Origin: JASLDZ01 sp038226305
GTDB lineage: Bacteria; Pseudomonadota; Alphaproteobacteria; Caulobacterales; Caulobacteraceae
Direction: 5' to 3'
Assembly (NCBI GenBank): GCA_038226305.1
Contig: JBBRQN010000021.1
Location: forward strand, 1-46,429
DNA: 46,429 bases
Shown: one piece after another, positions 15,952-25,048 of the stretch
Numbering within the stretch: the stretch's first letter is position 1
How the letters are laid out: every line of letters begins with the position of its first letter
Position numbers and translations under genes: made by a program
The notes under the pieces: generated by a model
The model's database searches: none
Seen by the model: the letters and a program-made list of their open reading frames with translations, nothing else
Told to the model about the DNA's origin: nothing

Positions 15952-16070
15952 GTGGCTTGTTCTCCCAGCCCTGCGCATAGCCTGCGCCAGACCGAGCACC
16001 AACAGCCCCACCCTTTCCGTGCGGTAGCGCGGGCGTTCATGAACGTCGCTGCAGGCGTTAATGCGCGCGG

Positions 16071-16949
16071 CTAGGCGTCGAAGGAAAGCGTGCCCAGAAC
16101 GCCCACGATGGCCAGAATCGCCATCCCGATCACCAGCTCCAACCGGGCATTGCGAGACAGGGCGGCGGTCGCGCCTACTGCGCTGCGCTCGAGCGCAGGC
16201 GTGAGGTGCCAGCGGTTCGCAGCGGCCAGCGCTACCATCACGACCGCCAGCGTGGCCTTGAGCAGCAGGAGCCGCCCCCAGCCCGTCGTGGGGAGAGCGA
16301 GGGGCGAGCCGACCAGCATCCACGTCGCCGCCACCCCCGTCGCCAGGAGCGCCGCCACGGCCACGGAGGCGACCGACGAGAACTTACGCACCATCGCGAG
16401 CGGATCGACGGTGGCTTCCCCCCCAGGTCGGAGCAGCACGGCGAACCAGGGCAGGGCCCCCAGCCACAGCCCGGCGGTGAGGAGGTGCACAGCGTCCAGT
16501 GCCACGTGCATCGGCGGCTGCCATCCCATGCCTTCCCGGGCGTGCCCCGTCAGCGCCAGACCGGCCAGGGCCAGGGCGGCCAGGGTGGTCACCCCCGCCC
16601 CCGTCCGACCCGCCAGAAGGCCGACCAGCGCCCCGGCCAGGACGACGGATCGCGCCAGGAACAGCCAGCCGAAGTCTTCCGAAAGGGCGGTCTCCCTCAG
16701 GAGGCCGAGGTCGAGCACCGCGCCGGGCGACCCCGCCATGCTGCCGACGCTGAAGGCGAACACTGCAGCCGCCGACACGAGCGCCACGGCCGCTTCGAGC
16801 CGGAGCATCGCGAGCAGCCGCCCGCCAAGCCCCCGCTCCCCCTTGCGAAGGGCGTAGAGGGGAAACAGCAGCCCGCCGAAAAGAAGGGTAAGGGCCGCGT
16901 CATGGACGAAGCGCGCGGCGGGCAGCGCCGCCTGCAGAGGCGGCTCCAC
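16071..16949 (-). CDS. copD: Copper resistance protein CopD-like, inner membrane
   Basis: Integral membrane protein (292 aa) of the CopD/PcoD/YebZ family, associated with copper uptake or supply together with periplasmic CopC. About eight hydrophobic segments span the length. Conserved features are the early ARFVHDAALTLLFGGLL, the mid-protein HVALDAVHLLTAGLWLGALP with putative metal-binding histidines, and RWHLTPALER near the end. It starts with GTG 6 bp after the copC stop, so the two genes form an operon. The direction of copper movement cannot be told from sequence. Confidence 0.88.
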   Translation of the reverse strand: MEPPLQAALPAARFVHDAALTLLFGGLLFPLYALRKGERGLGGRLLAMLRLEAAVALVSAAAVFAFSVGSMAGSPGAVLDLGLLRETALSEDFGWLFLARSVVLAGALVGLLAGRTGAGVTTLAALALAGLALTGHAREGMGWQPPMHVALDAVHLLTAGLWLGALPWFAVLLRPGGEATVDPLAMVRKFSSVASVAVAALLATGVAATWMLVGSPLALPTTGWGRLLLLKATLAVVMVALAAANRWHLTPALERSAVGATAALSRNARLELVIGMAILAIVGVLGTLSFDA

Positions 16950-16955
16950 CGGGTG

Positions 16956-17312
16956 TCAGGGCTCGACGGTGAAGCCGAAGCCGCCCTCGGAGCGGTGCGT
17001 GTCGGCGGCCACGGCATGCCACTTCACCGCATAGGCGCCGGGCTTGAGCGGGCCGGTCACGGGCAGGGTGAGCTTCAGCTTGTCGCTGGTGAACTTGGGC
17101 TTGCCGGTTATCACGGCCGAGCCGTCGGCGGCGGTCAGCGCGGCGCCGGTGAAGGCGGTCTTCACCGGCTCGGAGAAGACGATCTCGACGGCGTGCAGCG
17201 TCTTCAGCACGGCCTTGTCGGTGGGGTAGGTGGTGGCGTGGGCATGGGCCAGCGCCGCGGCCGGGGCCGCCAGCATGAGGGCTGTCAGGGCGAAGGCGGT
17301 CGGGAACTTCAT
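16956..17312 (-). CDS. copC: Periplasmic copper-binding protein CopC
   Basis: Periplasmic copper carrier (118 aa) with a signal peptide ending AAPAAALA, so the mature protein begins HAHATTYPTD and exposes the N-terminal His that binds Cu(II) in CopC proteins. The C-terminal segment WHAVAADTHRSEGGFGF contains the Asp-x-His pair of the same site. The start is ATG 17312, with GGAG upstream and the signal peptide directly following. Longer frames from 17411 add a non-family extension. It is first in the operon copC-copD. Confidence 0.92.
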   Translation of the reverse strand: MKFPTAFALTALMLAAPAAALAHAHATTYPTDKAVLKTLHAVEIVFSEPVKTAFTGAALTAADGSAVITGKPKFTSDKLKLTLPVTGPLKPGAYAVKWHAVAADTHRSEGGFGFTVEP

Positions 17313-17418
17313 AGGGCGGCTCCTGGCGACGGCGCGGGGGCGAACGTCGGCTGACAGCGTGGGCTCACCCACATGACCTGCGGATGAAGCGGCCGCAAGG
17401 CGGTGCTTCATGAGCGCC

Positions 17419-17910
17419 CTACTGCAGGCGGGTCGCCAGTTCCGCGACCGAGCGGTCGATCAGGGGGTCGGTGGTCTTGCCCTGCAGCTGCGCGGTGAGC
17501 ACGCGCTCGGCCGTCGCGGCGGCGAGGTCTGCGGCGGCGGCGGTCACCTCGGTGCGGGCCTGTTGCTCGGCCATGGCGATGCGGCGCTCGGCCAGCTGAA
17601 CCCGGCGAGCGACCTGCTCCTCCAGCTTCACCTTGGCGTCGGCTTCCAGCCGCTTGGCATCCTCCTCGGCGTCGGCGACCATCTTCTTCGCGTCGGCCTC
17701 CATCTGGATGCGACGCAGCTTCAGGTCGGCGAGCACGGCCTGGGCCTCGGCCCGCAGACGCTCGGCTTCTTCAAGAGCGGTCTTGATCTGGTTCGACTTG
17801 GCGTCGAGCGCCGCCGCCGCCTTGCCGGGCACCTTGGCCACGAACAGGATGGCGAAGAACACCACGAGGCCGACGCCGACCCAGAGTTCGGCTTCCTTCA
17901 GGATTTCCAT
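17419..17910 (-). CDS. atpF: ATP synthase F0 subunit b
   Basis: Peripheral stalk subunit linking F0 and F1 (163 aa). A single N-terminal membrane anchor (LWVGVGLVVFFAILFVAKV) is followed by a long charged helix (residues 35-140) rich in Ala, Glu, Lys and Arg, typical of subunit b. It is last of the F0 operon atpI-B-E-F'-F, 22 bp after the b' gene. The F1 genes (atpHAGDC) are not here, as is normal for alphaproteobacteria where F0 and F1 form separate operons. Confidence 0.95.
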   Translation of the reverse strand: MEILKEAELWVGVGLVVFFAILFVAKVPGKAAAALDAKSNQIKTALEEAERLRAEAQAVLADLKLRRIQMEADAKKMVADAEEDAKRLEADAKVKLEEQVARRVQLAERRIAMAEQQARTEVTAAAADLAAATAERVLTAQLQGKTTDPLIDRSVAELATRLQ

Positions 17911-17932
17911 AGCTTGCGTCTTTCCTGAACGA

Positions 17933-18493
17933 TCAGTTGGCAGAGCCGAGCGCGGCCTGCACCTCGGCGTCGGCCGGGGCCGATCCGGTCAGGCGCTCGA
18001 CCATGGCCGAGGCCGCTCCGGCGGCGATGTCCCGCACCGACTCCAGGGCCTTGTCGCGAGCGGCGCGGATCTGCGTCTCCGCGGCGTCGAGCTTCACCGA
18101 AAGCTCGGCCTCCTGCGTCTTCTGCCGCTCCATCGCGTTCGAGGCGGCGCGCTGCTTGGCCTGGGTGGCGGTGGACTGAGCCTTGGCGCGAGCCTCCTCC
18201 AGCTCGGACTTCACAGCCGCCGCCTGCGCATCCGCCTCGGCGCGGGCGCGCCGGGCGTCGTCGATGGCGCCGGTGATGGCCCCGTCGCGCGCGTCCTTCA
18301 CCGTGCGGAGGCGCGGGATGAACACCTTCCACAGGAGGAGGTAGAGCGCCGCGAACAGGATCACCAAGGTGATGATCTGCCCGGCCCACACATCGGTGCG
18401 GAACTGCGGCAGACCGCCCGACGATCCTTCGCCTTTCGGCGCCTCGGACAGGGCGGTGCCCTGCACGGGCGCGGGGGAGGCGGCGGTGAGCAT
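17933..18493 (-). CDS. atpG: ATP synthase F0 subunit b'
   Basis: Second, diverged b-type stalk subunit (186 aa) forming a heterodimer with subunit b in photosynthetic bacteria and alphaproteobacteria. A ~45-residue Pro/Gly-rich N-terminal extension precedes the membrane anchor (IITLVILFAALYLLLWKVF, about residues 40-60). Next comes a coiled-coil rich in Ala, Glu and Lys, and an Ala-rich C-terminus. It lies 4 bp from atpE and 22 bp from atpF. The symbol varies between databases (atpG, atpF2, atpX). Confidence 0.92.
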   Translation of the reverse strand: MLTAASPAPVQGTALSEAPKGEGSSGGLPQFRTDVWAGQIITLVILFAALYLLLWKVFIPRLRTVKDARDGAITGAIDDARRARAEADAQAAAVKSELEEARAKAQSTATQAKQRAASNAMERQKTQEAELSVKLDAAETQIRAARDKALESVRDIAAGAASAMVERLTGSAPADAEVQAALGSAN

Positions 18494-18497
18494 CAGA

Positions 18498-18755
18498 TCA
18501 GCTGTAGAGGATCAGGATGCCGAGCACGAAGGCCAGGATGCCGAGGGCTTCGGCCAGCGCCGCGCCCACGAACAGGTTGCCGATCTGGCCGCCGGCGGCC
18601 GACGGGTTGCGAAGCGCGCCCGACAGGAAGCTGCCGAAGATCGTGCCCACGCCGACGCCGGCGCCGATCATGCCGAGGGTCGCGAGGCCGGCGCCGATGT
18701 AGCGGTAGCCATGGGCCGCGGCGGTGGCCGCTTCGACGGTGGTCTGGATGGTCAT
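18498..18755 (-). CDS. atpE: ATP synthase F0 subunit c
   Basis: Proteolipid of the proton-driven c-ring (85 aa). Two membrane helices flank the polar loop RNPS (residues 49-52), and the proton-carrying carboxylate is Glu69 in AALAEALGIL. The first helix is a Gly/Ala repeat (IGAGLATLGMIGAGVGVG) that packs the ring. It lies between atpB and the b' gene in the usual F0 order. Confidence 0.97.
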   Translation of the reverse strand: MTIQTTVEAATAAAHGYRYIGAGLATLGMIGAGVGVGTIFGSFLSGALRNPSAAGGQIGNLFVGAALAEALGILAFVLGILILYS

Positions 18756-18805
18756 GGAATGTCTCGTCTAGTGGAAGGTTTGAAAGGAGGTCTAGCGGTC
18801 GGCCG

Positions 18806-19588
18806 TCAGTGGCCGTGGCCGAGGTTCACCACGTCGTTGAGGTAGATGCAGGTGAGCACGGTGAAGACGAAGGCCTGCAGGAAGGCCACGAGGAACTCGA
18901 GCGCCGTCAGCGCCACGACGCCGCCCAGCGACAGGATCGCGCCGGGGATGCCGAGGAGTCCGAGACCGCCGCCGGCCGCCAGGCCGCCCAGCGCGATGAC
19001 GAACCCGGCGAACACCTTCAGGGCCACGTGGCCGCCCATCATGTTGCCGAACAGGCGGAGCGCCAGGGTGAAGGGGCGAAGCAGGAAGGAGACGATCTCA
19101 ATGGGAATGATGAGAAACAAAACAGGCCAAGGCACGCCGCCCGGCACGAACAGCTTGAAGAAGCCGAGGCCGTTCTTGACGAAGCCGACGATGATCACGA
19201 GCGCGATGGTCATCACGGCGAGCGTGACGGTGATCGCCAGCTGCGAGGTGGCCGTGAACACCAGGAACAGGCCCAGGAAGTTCATCGCCAGGATGAAGGT
19301 GAACAGGGTGAAGGCGAAGGGGAAGTACTTGCGGCTGTCGTGGCCGATCAGCGTGTGCGCCAGATCGTCGATCATCGAGAACAGGAGCTCGCCGGTCATC
19401 TGCACGCGACCGGGCACGATCTGCGGCCTGGCCGTGACGATGCTCATGGCCGCGACGACCATGGCGAAAGCGGCGACCATGGCGACTGTGGAGTTGGTGA
19501 TCGCCAGATCGATCACGCCCCACGGGGTCGGCAGGTCGGGCAGGTCGATGATCTTGTGGACCTCGAACTGTTCGATCGGATCGGCCAT
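18806..19588 (-). CDS. atpB: ATP synthase F0 subunit a
   Basis: Stator channel protein of F0 (260 aa) with five to six membrane helices. The essential arginine sits in ALRLFGNMMGGHVALKV (around residue 180), and the last helix reads AFLQAFVFTVLTCIYLNDVV as in other a subunits. ATG start with AAGG upstream. It lies 18 bp after atpI and 50 bp before atpE. Confidence 0.97.
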   Translation of the reverse strand: MADPIEQFEVHKIIDLPDLPTPWGVIDLAITNSTVAMVAAFAMVVAAMSIVTARPQIVPGRVQMTGELLFSMIDDLAHTLIGHDSRKYFPFAFTLFTFILAMNFLGLFLVFTATSQLAITVTLAVMTIALVIIVGFVKNGLGFFKLFVPGGVPWPVLFLIIPIEIVSFLLRPFTLALRLFGNMMGGHVALKVFAGFVIALGGLAAGGGLGLLGIPGAILSLGGVVALTALEFLVAFLQAFVFTVLTCIYLNDVVNLGHGH

Positions 19589-19606
19589 CGGAACCCTTGA
19601 AACCCT

Positions 19607-19972
19607 CTAGTCTGCGTCTTCGTCGTCGAACGGAACCGACGGCGCGGGCGCGCCCCCATGTTCCCGATTGTGCTGCGCCACCAGCCTGTCGGCGGTGCGC
19701 TTGGCCATCCAGATCGAGACGGCGAACCCTGCGAGAACCCCGCCGATCAAGCCCCAGGGCGCCGTGACGCCCGTCAGCCTGTCCACCAGAAATCCCAGGC
19801 CCAGCCCCACGAGCACTCCGCCCAGAAGCTCGGCGATGAGCTTGTAGGCCTGGTCGGCGGCCTTGCCCTCGGCGTGAGCGGCGGCCGGTCGAACCGAACT
19901 CCGCTCCAGCGCATCCGCCCGTTCCGTAAGGTTCCGCAAGGCGTCTGCCTGCGGCTCGGGAGGGATGGACAT
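19607..19972 (-). CDS. atpI: ATP synthase protein I
   Basis: Small membrane protein (121 aa) that helps assemble the c-ring and is encoded first in many F0 operons. The N-terminal half is charged and probably cytoplasmic. It is followed by two hydrophobic helices (LIAELLGGVLVGLGLGFLVD and WGLIGGVLAGFAVSIWMAKR) and an acidic tail. ATG 19972 (MSIPPEPQ) is taken as start; a GTG at 20002 would add 10 residues, and neither has a clear ribosome site. It is first of the F0 operon. Confidence 0.88.
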   Translation of the reverse strand: MSIPPEPQADALRNLTERADALERSSVRPAAAHAEGKAADQAYKLIAELLGGVLVGLGLGFLVDRLTGVTAPWGLIGGVLAGFAVSIWMAKRTADRLVAQHNREHGGAPAPSVPFDDEDAD

Positions 19973-20039
19973 GCCGGTTTGAGGCGCGCTCGTCAGAGCC
20001 ACGGCGGCGGGCCGCCCCGGCCCTGAAGCGGGCGCGCGA

Positions 20040-20067
20040 AACCTATCGCGGAAGGCCGATAAGTCAA
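20040..20067 (-). promoter_or_regulatory. Candidate promoter of the F0 operon
   Basis: On the minus strand a -35 TTGACT (20067-20062), a 16-bp spacer and a -10-like TAGGTT (20045-20040) lie about 70 bp upstream of the atpI start, in the gap between smc and atpI. This is a motif match only. Confidence 0.35.
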
Positions 20068-20137
20068 CTCAAAGTGATCGGCAGCGTAAGGCATTGAACT
20101 TACGACACTCTCTCGCACGTGAGACCGCTGAACGCGT

Positions 20138-23100
20138 CTACTCCGCCGCCATCGCGCTGGCGGCGCGCAAGTCCACGCTGACCAGCTGGCTCACGCCGCG
20201 TTCGGCCATGGTCACTCCGTAGAGGCGGTCCATCCGACTCATCGTCACCGGGTTGTGGGTGATGGCGATGAAGCGGGTGTCGGTGCGGGTGCGCATCTCG
20301 TCCAGGAGGCGGCAGAAGCGGTCCACGTTGGCGTCGTCCAGGGGGGCGTCCACCTCGTCCAGCACGCACACGGGGGAGGGGTTGGCCAGGAACACCGCGA
20401 AGATCAGCGCCGTGGCCGTCAGCGCCTGCTCGCCGCCCGACATCAGGCTCATGGCCGCCAGCTTCTTGCCGGGGGGGCAGGCGTAGATCTCCAACCCGGC
20501 TTCGAGGGGATCGTCGTTCTCCACCAGCCGCAGCTCGGCCGCGCCGCCTTCGAACAGGGCCTCGAACAGGGCGCGGAAGGCGGTGTCGATGACGGTGAAG
20601 GCCGCCAGCACCCGCTCGCGGCCCTCGGCGTTCAGGGATTCGATGCCGGTGCGCAGCTTGGTCACCGCCTCGGCCAGGTCGGTGCGTTCGGCGATCAGCG
20701 TGTCGAGGCGGGTCTGTTGCTCGGCGGCCTCCTCCTCGGCGCGAAGGTTCACCGGGCCGATCTGGTCGCGCTGGCGCTCCAGGGCGTGCAGGTGCTGCTC
20801 GATGGAAGCCGGATCGCCCGGCACGGCAGTGGACGATTCGGCCAGGCGCCGGGTCAGCGCCAGGGGGTCGACCTGGGTCACCCGGCGAAGCTCGATCTCG
20901 GAAGCCGTGATGCGCTCGGTCGCCGCCTCGAGGCGGGCGGCCGTGGCGGCGCCAGCTTCGCGAGCAGCGCCGGATGCGGCCTCGGCCTCGCGCAGCACCC
21001 GGTCGGCGGTGGTCTGGGCGGAGGTCCCGGCGGAGAGGGCGTCGGCGGCGGCGGTGCGACGGCGCTCGGCCTGGTCGTAAGCTGCGGCGAGGTCGGCACG
21101 GCGACCGTCGGCGGCGGGCACGGCGGCCAAGGCGGCGTCGTGGGCGGCCCGGGCAGTCGCCACCAAGTTCGCGAGTTCGAGCACGCGGGCTTGGGCCGCC
21201 CCCTCGCGCCGGGCCCAACCTTCAAGGTCGTGCGCCAGACCCTCGCGGCGGCGTCGGCGGCCCTCGTGGGCGCGGCGCTCCCCGTCGACGGCGGCGCGGG
21301 CGGCGGCGGCGGCCTCGCGCGCTGTCGCCGATGCGATGCGGGCGGCGGGCAGCGCCTGGTCGGGCGCTGGGGCCTGAGCCGCGACGGGCGGCGGCGCAGG
21401 CGTGGCGCGCTCTGCCTCCACGGCCAGATCGACGGCGGCCTGCGCTTCGGCCACCTCGGCCTGAGCGCGCTCCAGCGCCCCTTTCGCCGCCTCGGCGCGA
21501 GCCGCAGCGGCGGCCTCCTGCCGGGCGCGGATTTCGACGGCTTCGCGCGCTTTGGCGACAGCCGCTTCAGCCCGGCGAGGGGCGTCGCGGGCGGCGGCCA
21601 GGCCAGACTCGGCGGCACGAACGGTGGCGGCGGCTTCCGCATGGCTGGACTGGGCCCGGGCGGCCAGGGGGGCGGATCGAGCGATTTCGTCTTCCAGCGC
21701 GGATAGCCGGGCCTTCTGCTCCAGCCGCCGGGCAGCCGGGCGAGGGGCCTGCGAACGACTGGTGAAGCCGTCCCAGCGCCAGAGGTCGCCTGCCTGCGAC
21801 ACCAGCCGTGCGCCGGGCGGCAGGCCCTTGGCGAGGCGCGCGCCGTCTCCCGCATCGACCAGCCCCGTCCACGCCAGGCGCACGGCCAGGGGTGCCGGCA
21901 CCAGCACCCTGTCGGCGAGTGGGGTCACGCCCTTGGGCCACGTGGGGGGCGGAGGTGGCGTGCCGGTGCGGGCGTCGGGTGCCCAGAACGCAGCGGAGCG
22001 AGCATCCAGCCCGGCGTCGAGCTCGTCTTCCGCCAGGGCGGCTGCGAGGGCGGCTTCAAAGCCGGGGTCGGCGGCCACCGCGTCCAGCACGGGGGGTGAG
22101 CGGCCGGGGTCGGCGGCGGGGCGGGCCAGCGCCAGCAGCCCCTGCGCCTCGGTGCGCAGGCGGCGGAGGGAATCGTCGGCGGCGCGGGCGGCGTCTCGGG
22201 CTGAGGCTTCCTGAGCCGTGGCCTTCGCGCGTGCGGCTTCGGCCGAGGCGACGCGAACGCGGGCAGCCTCCAGCGCGGCGACTGCGGCGTCGAGTGCTGC
22301 GGCTTCATCGGACGCCGCGGGCGACGGGGCGCAAGCCTCGACCGCCGCGGCGGCCTGCGCGGCAGCGGATGTTGCGCGCTGGAGGCGGGCGCGGGCATCG
22401 GCGGTGCGCGACGCGGCGGCCCGGGCGGCGGTGGCCAGGGCCTCGATGCGAGCGGCTTGCGCGCGGGCTTCCGCCTGCGCGGCGGCGGCGGCAGACGCCA
22501 GCCGTTCCACCTGAGCATCGGCGGTTTCGTGGGCGGCGTCGGCCTGTTTCAGCGCCGCCTCCAGCTTGGGCAGCCTTTCGGGCGACGCGGCGATGGCGGC
22601 GTCTAGGTCCGACAGATCTTTCGCCAGGCGAGCCGCCTCCCGCCTCGCGTCGTCCACCGCTGCGGTCTCGCGGGCAACTTCGCCGCGCAGGCGCTGGCTC
22701 TCGGCGGCGGCCCGCTCCGCATCGGCGCGTAGGCTGGCCTCTTCGCGCTCGGCCCGGTCGCGTTCGATGAGGAGGCGCTGGAGCACGGCGGCGGCGGCCT
22801 GCTCCTCGTCCCGCAAAGGCGGCAGGGCCTGGGATGCGGCGGCCGCGTCGGTCGTGGCCTTTGCCACGGCACCCGCGGAAAGCTGTTCGGCACCTTGAGC
22901 CGCCGTCAGCGCCTCCTGCGCCGCCTCGCGCGCGGCTTCCGCCTCCTGCCAGCGGGCTAGAAGGGCCGCCGCCTGAATCTGCCGGATCTCCGCAGACAGC
23001 CGCTTGTAGCGTTCCGCCGACCGGGCCTCGCGCTTCAGCCGGTTCAGCGCGGACTCAAGCTCGGCCAGCACATCGTCGAGGCGCAGCAGATTCGCTTCAG

Positions 23101-23659
23101 CTGCCTTCAGCCGAAGGTCGGCCTCATGGCGGCGGGAATGCAGGCCGCTGACGCCTGCGGCCTCCTCCAGGATGCGGCGCCGGTTGGAGGGCTTGGCGGC
23201 GATCAGCTCCGAGATCTGCCCCTGGCGCACCAGCGACGGCGAGTTCGCGCCGGTCGAGGCGTCCGCGAACAGGAGCTGCACGTCCTTGGCCCGCGCCTCG
23301 ACCCCGTTCACGCGGTAGCTGGAACCGGCGCCGCGGGTGATGCGACGCACCACTTCGATGATCGGCCGGTCATTGTAGATGGCGGGCGCGCGGCGGTCGG
23401 CGTTGTCGATCTGCAGCGACACCTCGGCGAAGTTGCGCGAGGGGCGGGCCCCCGTGCCGCCGAAGATCACGTCGTCCATCTGGTCGCCGCGCATCGCCTT
23501 GGCGGACGACGCGCCCATCACCCAGCGCAGGGCTTCCAGAAGGTTGGACTTGCCGCAGCCGTTCGGCCCGACGATGCCCGTCAGCCCCGGCTCGATGAAG
23601 AGGTCGGTCTGATCGACGAAGGACTTGAAGCCCGAGAGGCGCAGCCGCTGGAAGTGCAC
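20138..23659 (-). CDS. smc: Chromosome segregation/condensation ATPase SMC
   Basis: Condensin ATPase that organises and helps segregate the chromosome (1173 aa). The N-terminal head has LRLSGFKSFVDQTDL and Walker A GPNGCGKSN (residues 31-39). Two long Ala/Arg/Glu-rich coiled coils (about 170-500 and 650-1000) flank a hinge around 515-620. The C-terminal head has the signature LMSGGEQALTA and Walker B VLDEVDAPLDDANVDRF. The start is GTG 23659, which aligns with the usual SMC N-terminus. It lies 18 bp downstream of the DsbA-like gene on the same strand. The coiled coils are unusually Ala-rich, in keeping with the high GC. The partners scpA and scpB are not in the window. Confidence 0.97.
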   Translation of the reverse strand: MHFQRLRLSGFKSFVDQTDLFIEPGLTGIVGPNGCGKSNLLEALRWVMGASSAKAMRGDQMDDVIFGGTGARPSRNFAEVSLQIDNADRRAPAIYNDRPIIEVVRRITRGAGSSYRVNGVEARAKDVQLLFADASTGANSPSLVRQGQISELIAAKPSNRRRILEEAAGVSGLHSRRHEADLRLKAAEANLLRLDDVLAELESALNRLKREARSAERYKRLSAEIRQIQAAALLARWQEAEAAREAAQEALTAAQGAEQLSAGAVAKATTDAAAASQALPPLRDEEQAAAAVLQRLLIERDRAEREEASLRADAERAAAESQRLRGEVARETAAVDDARREAARLAKDLSDLDAAIAASPERLPKLEAALKQADAAHETADAQVERLASAAAAAQAEARAQAARIEALATAARAAASRTADARARLQRATSAAAQAAAAVEACAPSPAASDEAAALDAAVAALEAARVRVASAEAARAKATAQEASARDAARAADDSLRRLRTEAQGLLALARPAADPGRSPPVLDAVAADPGFEAALAAALAEDELDAGLDARSAAFWAPDARTGTPPPPPTWPKGVTPLADRVLVPAPLAVRLAWTGLVDAGDGARLAKGLPPGARLVSQAGDLWRWDGFTSRSQAPRPAARRLEQKARLSALEDEIARSAPLAARAQSSHAEAAATVRAAESGLAAARDAPRRAEAAVAKAREAVEIRARQEAAAAARAEAAKGALERAQAEVAEAQAAVDLAVEAERATPAPPPVAAQAPAPDQALPAARIASATAREAAAAARAAVDGERRAHEGRRRRREGLAHDLEGWARREGAAQARVLELANLVATARAAHDAALAAVPAADGRRADLAAAYDQAERRRTAAADALSAGTSAQTTADRVLREAEAASGAAREAGAATAARLEAATERITASEIELRRVTQVDPLALTRRLAESSTAVPGDPASIEQHLHALERQRDQIGPVNLRAEEEAAEQQTRLDTLIAERTDLAEAVTKLRTGIESLNAEGRERVLAAFTVIDTAFRALFEALFEGGAAELRLVENDDPLEAGLEIYACPPGKKLAAMSLMSGGEQALTATALIFAVFLANPSPVCVLDEVDAPLDDANVDRFCRLLDEMRTRTDTRFIAITHNPVTMSRMDRLYGVTMAERGVSQLVSVDLRAASAMAAE

Positions 23660-23677
23660 CGCCTCTCGGGTCGCTTC

Positions 23678-24343
23678 TTACTTGCCCGCGGCCGCGACCA
23701 GCGGGGCCAGGGCGGCGTCGAACTGGGCGACCGAGACCTCGGCCTCAAAGCTCTTCTTGCCGTTGATGAAGAAGGTCGGCGTGCCGTCGATCTTGTCCAC
23801 CTGCACGGCCTTGGTGATCCGCTCGTTCAGCGCCTTGTAAGCCGCGTCGTCCTGCAGGCAGGCGTTGAACTGGGCCTCATTCATGCCCATCGACTGGGCG
23901 ATCTTCAGGAACGGCGTCTTGAAATCGCCCGTCTTGAACATCTCGTCCTGGCTGTGGAAGATCGACTCCACGACCTTGAAGTATTTATCCGGCCCGGCGC
24001 AACGCGCCAAAATGAAACCGGCGGCTGATACCTGCTCAGGCCCGGTGAGGAACTCGCGGATGATCCACTTCACCTTGCCGGTGTCGACGTACTTGGCTTT
24101 GATCGCCGGGAAGGTGGTGGCATCGAAGGCGGCGCAGTGGCTGCAGGTGTTGGAGAGATACTCCACCACAGTCACCTTGGCGTTCGGATTGCCGATCACG
24201 AACTCCTCGCCGACGAATTTGCCGCCGACCGACTTGTTCACGCTTGCGGCGGTCTTGCCGGGCTTGGCGTCGGCACCCTGGCTGCAGGCGGCGGCGAGGA
24301 AGCCCAGAAAGGCGATGGCAGCGAAGCGGCGGGGGAGACGCAT
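23678..24343 (-). CDS. DsbA-like thioredoxin-fold lipoprotein
   Basis: Periplasmic thiol oxidoreductase or disulfide-handling protein (221 aa). A lipoprotein-type signal ends FLAAAC, with Cys20 as the probable lipidated residue. The thioredoxin fold follows, with the active-site CSHC at 67-70 (SNTCSHCAAF), a helical insert, and the cis-proline loop GTPTFFINGKK. CxxC with Ser-His and the VTVVEYLS lead-in place it in the DsbA/DSBA-like thioredoxin_4 family. The start is ATG 24343, directly before the signal; an in-frame extension to 24466 overlaps DUF721. As I recall, the same protein type precedes smc in Caulobacter. Confidence 0.9.
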   Translation of the reverse strand: MRLPRRFAAIAFLGFLAAACSQGADAKPGKTAASVNKSVGGKFVGEEFVIGNPNAKVTVVEYLSNTCSHCAAFDATTFPAIKAKYVDTGKVKWIIREFLTGPEQVSAAGFILARCAGPDKYFKVVESIFHSQDEMFKTGDFKTPFLKIAQSMGMNEAQFNACLQDDAAYKALNERITKAVQVDKIDGTPTFFINGKKSFEAEVSVAQFDAALAPLVAAAGK

Positions 24344-24462
24344 GGATGACCTGACCGTTGAGCGCACCGTGAGGAGTGAAGCGCGATTCCGCGCCTCGCC
24401 ACCAGCGGTCGCCCGCCGAGTGCCGTTGAAGGAGCGACGGGAGCCTTCCCGCAGCGCCTTTG

Positions 24463-25026
24463 TCAACGCGGCGGCTCGCGCTCCCTGCGCATCAGGCCTC
24501 GTCCGAGCCGCTCCAGCGCGCGTTTGAGAGGGCCGTCGGGGCAGTTCGCCAGCCCCGCCGCGAGTTCGGCCTCTTCGCCCGCGCTCAGGGGCCGCTTGCT
24601 ACGGCGGGCGACGGCGCCCGCCACCGGCCCCCCGTCGGAGACCGGCGTGCGGATTGGCCCCTGCACGATGCGCAGCTTGCCCACCGTGTCGGCACCGAGG
24701 AACAGGTTCACCCGCGCCAGAAGCTCAGGTGCCTGGTGCTGCAGGAGGGTGGCGGCGGCCCCGTCCACCTTCACCTCCAAGACGCCGGGGGCGGTTCCGC
24801 GGGGCTTGATGACGCGGAGCGGTTCGGTGCGGCGAGACAGGATCTCGCCCGCGATCTCCTTCCAGCGCGCCTTCAGGAGGGGGCCTGCGCCGAAGCGGCT
24901 CTCCAGCCCCTTCACATAGCCGGTGAGCGATCCGCCCAGGTGCGGCGGCGGGCGCGGGGGGCGGCGCGTGCGCGTCTCCGACAGGATGCGCATGGCTTCG
25001 CGGGTGTCGGGCAGGCGGCGGACCAT
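24463..25026 (-). CDS. DUF721 (DciA-like) protein
   Basis: 187-aa protein of the DUF721 family, whose members include DciA, the helicase operator that helps load DnaB in bacteria lacking DnaC. An Arg/Pro-rich N-terminus is followed by the core GPLLKARWKEIAGEILSRRT and a small alpha/beta region, GVLEVKVDGAAATLLQHQAP, ending in LFLGADTVGKLRIVQGP. The C-terminal ~50 residues are charged. The ATG at 25026 lies within the same CATG that could start mutY on the other strand. A second Met at residue 12 is an alternative start. The helicase-loading role is inferred from the family. Confidence 0.82.
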   Translation of the reverse strand: MVRRLPDTREAMRILSETRTRRPPRPPPHLGGSLTGYVKGLESRFGAGPLLKARWKEIAGEILSRRTEPLRVIKPRGTAPGVLEVKVDGAAATLLQHQAPELLARVNLFLGADTVGKLRIVQGPIRTPVSDGGPVAGAVARRSKRPLSAGEEAELAAGLANCPDGPLKRALERLGRGLMRREREPPR

Positions 25027-25048
25027 GCATTCGACTATATCGCGAGGC

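Noticed and set aside
17633..19600. 655-aa open frame on the plus strand
   Set aside because: Antisense to the F0 ATP synthase genes, which are unmistakable on the minus strand.
20003..20137. tRNA or small RNA gene between smc and atpI
   Set aside because: No cloverleaf or T-arm sequence; only a promoter-like motif is visible.
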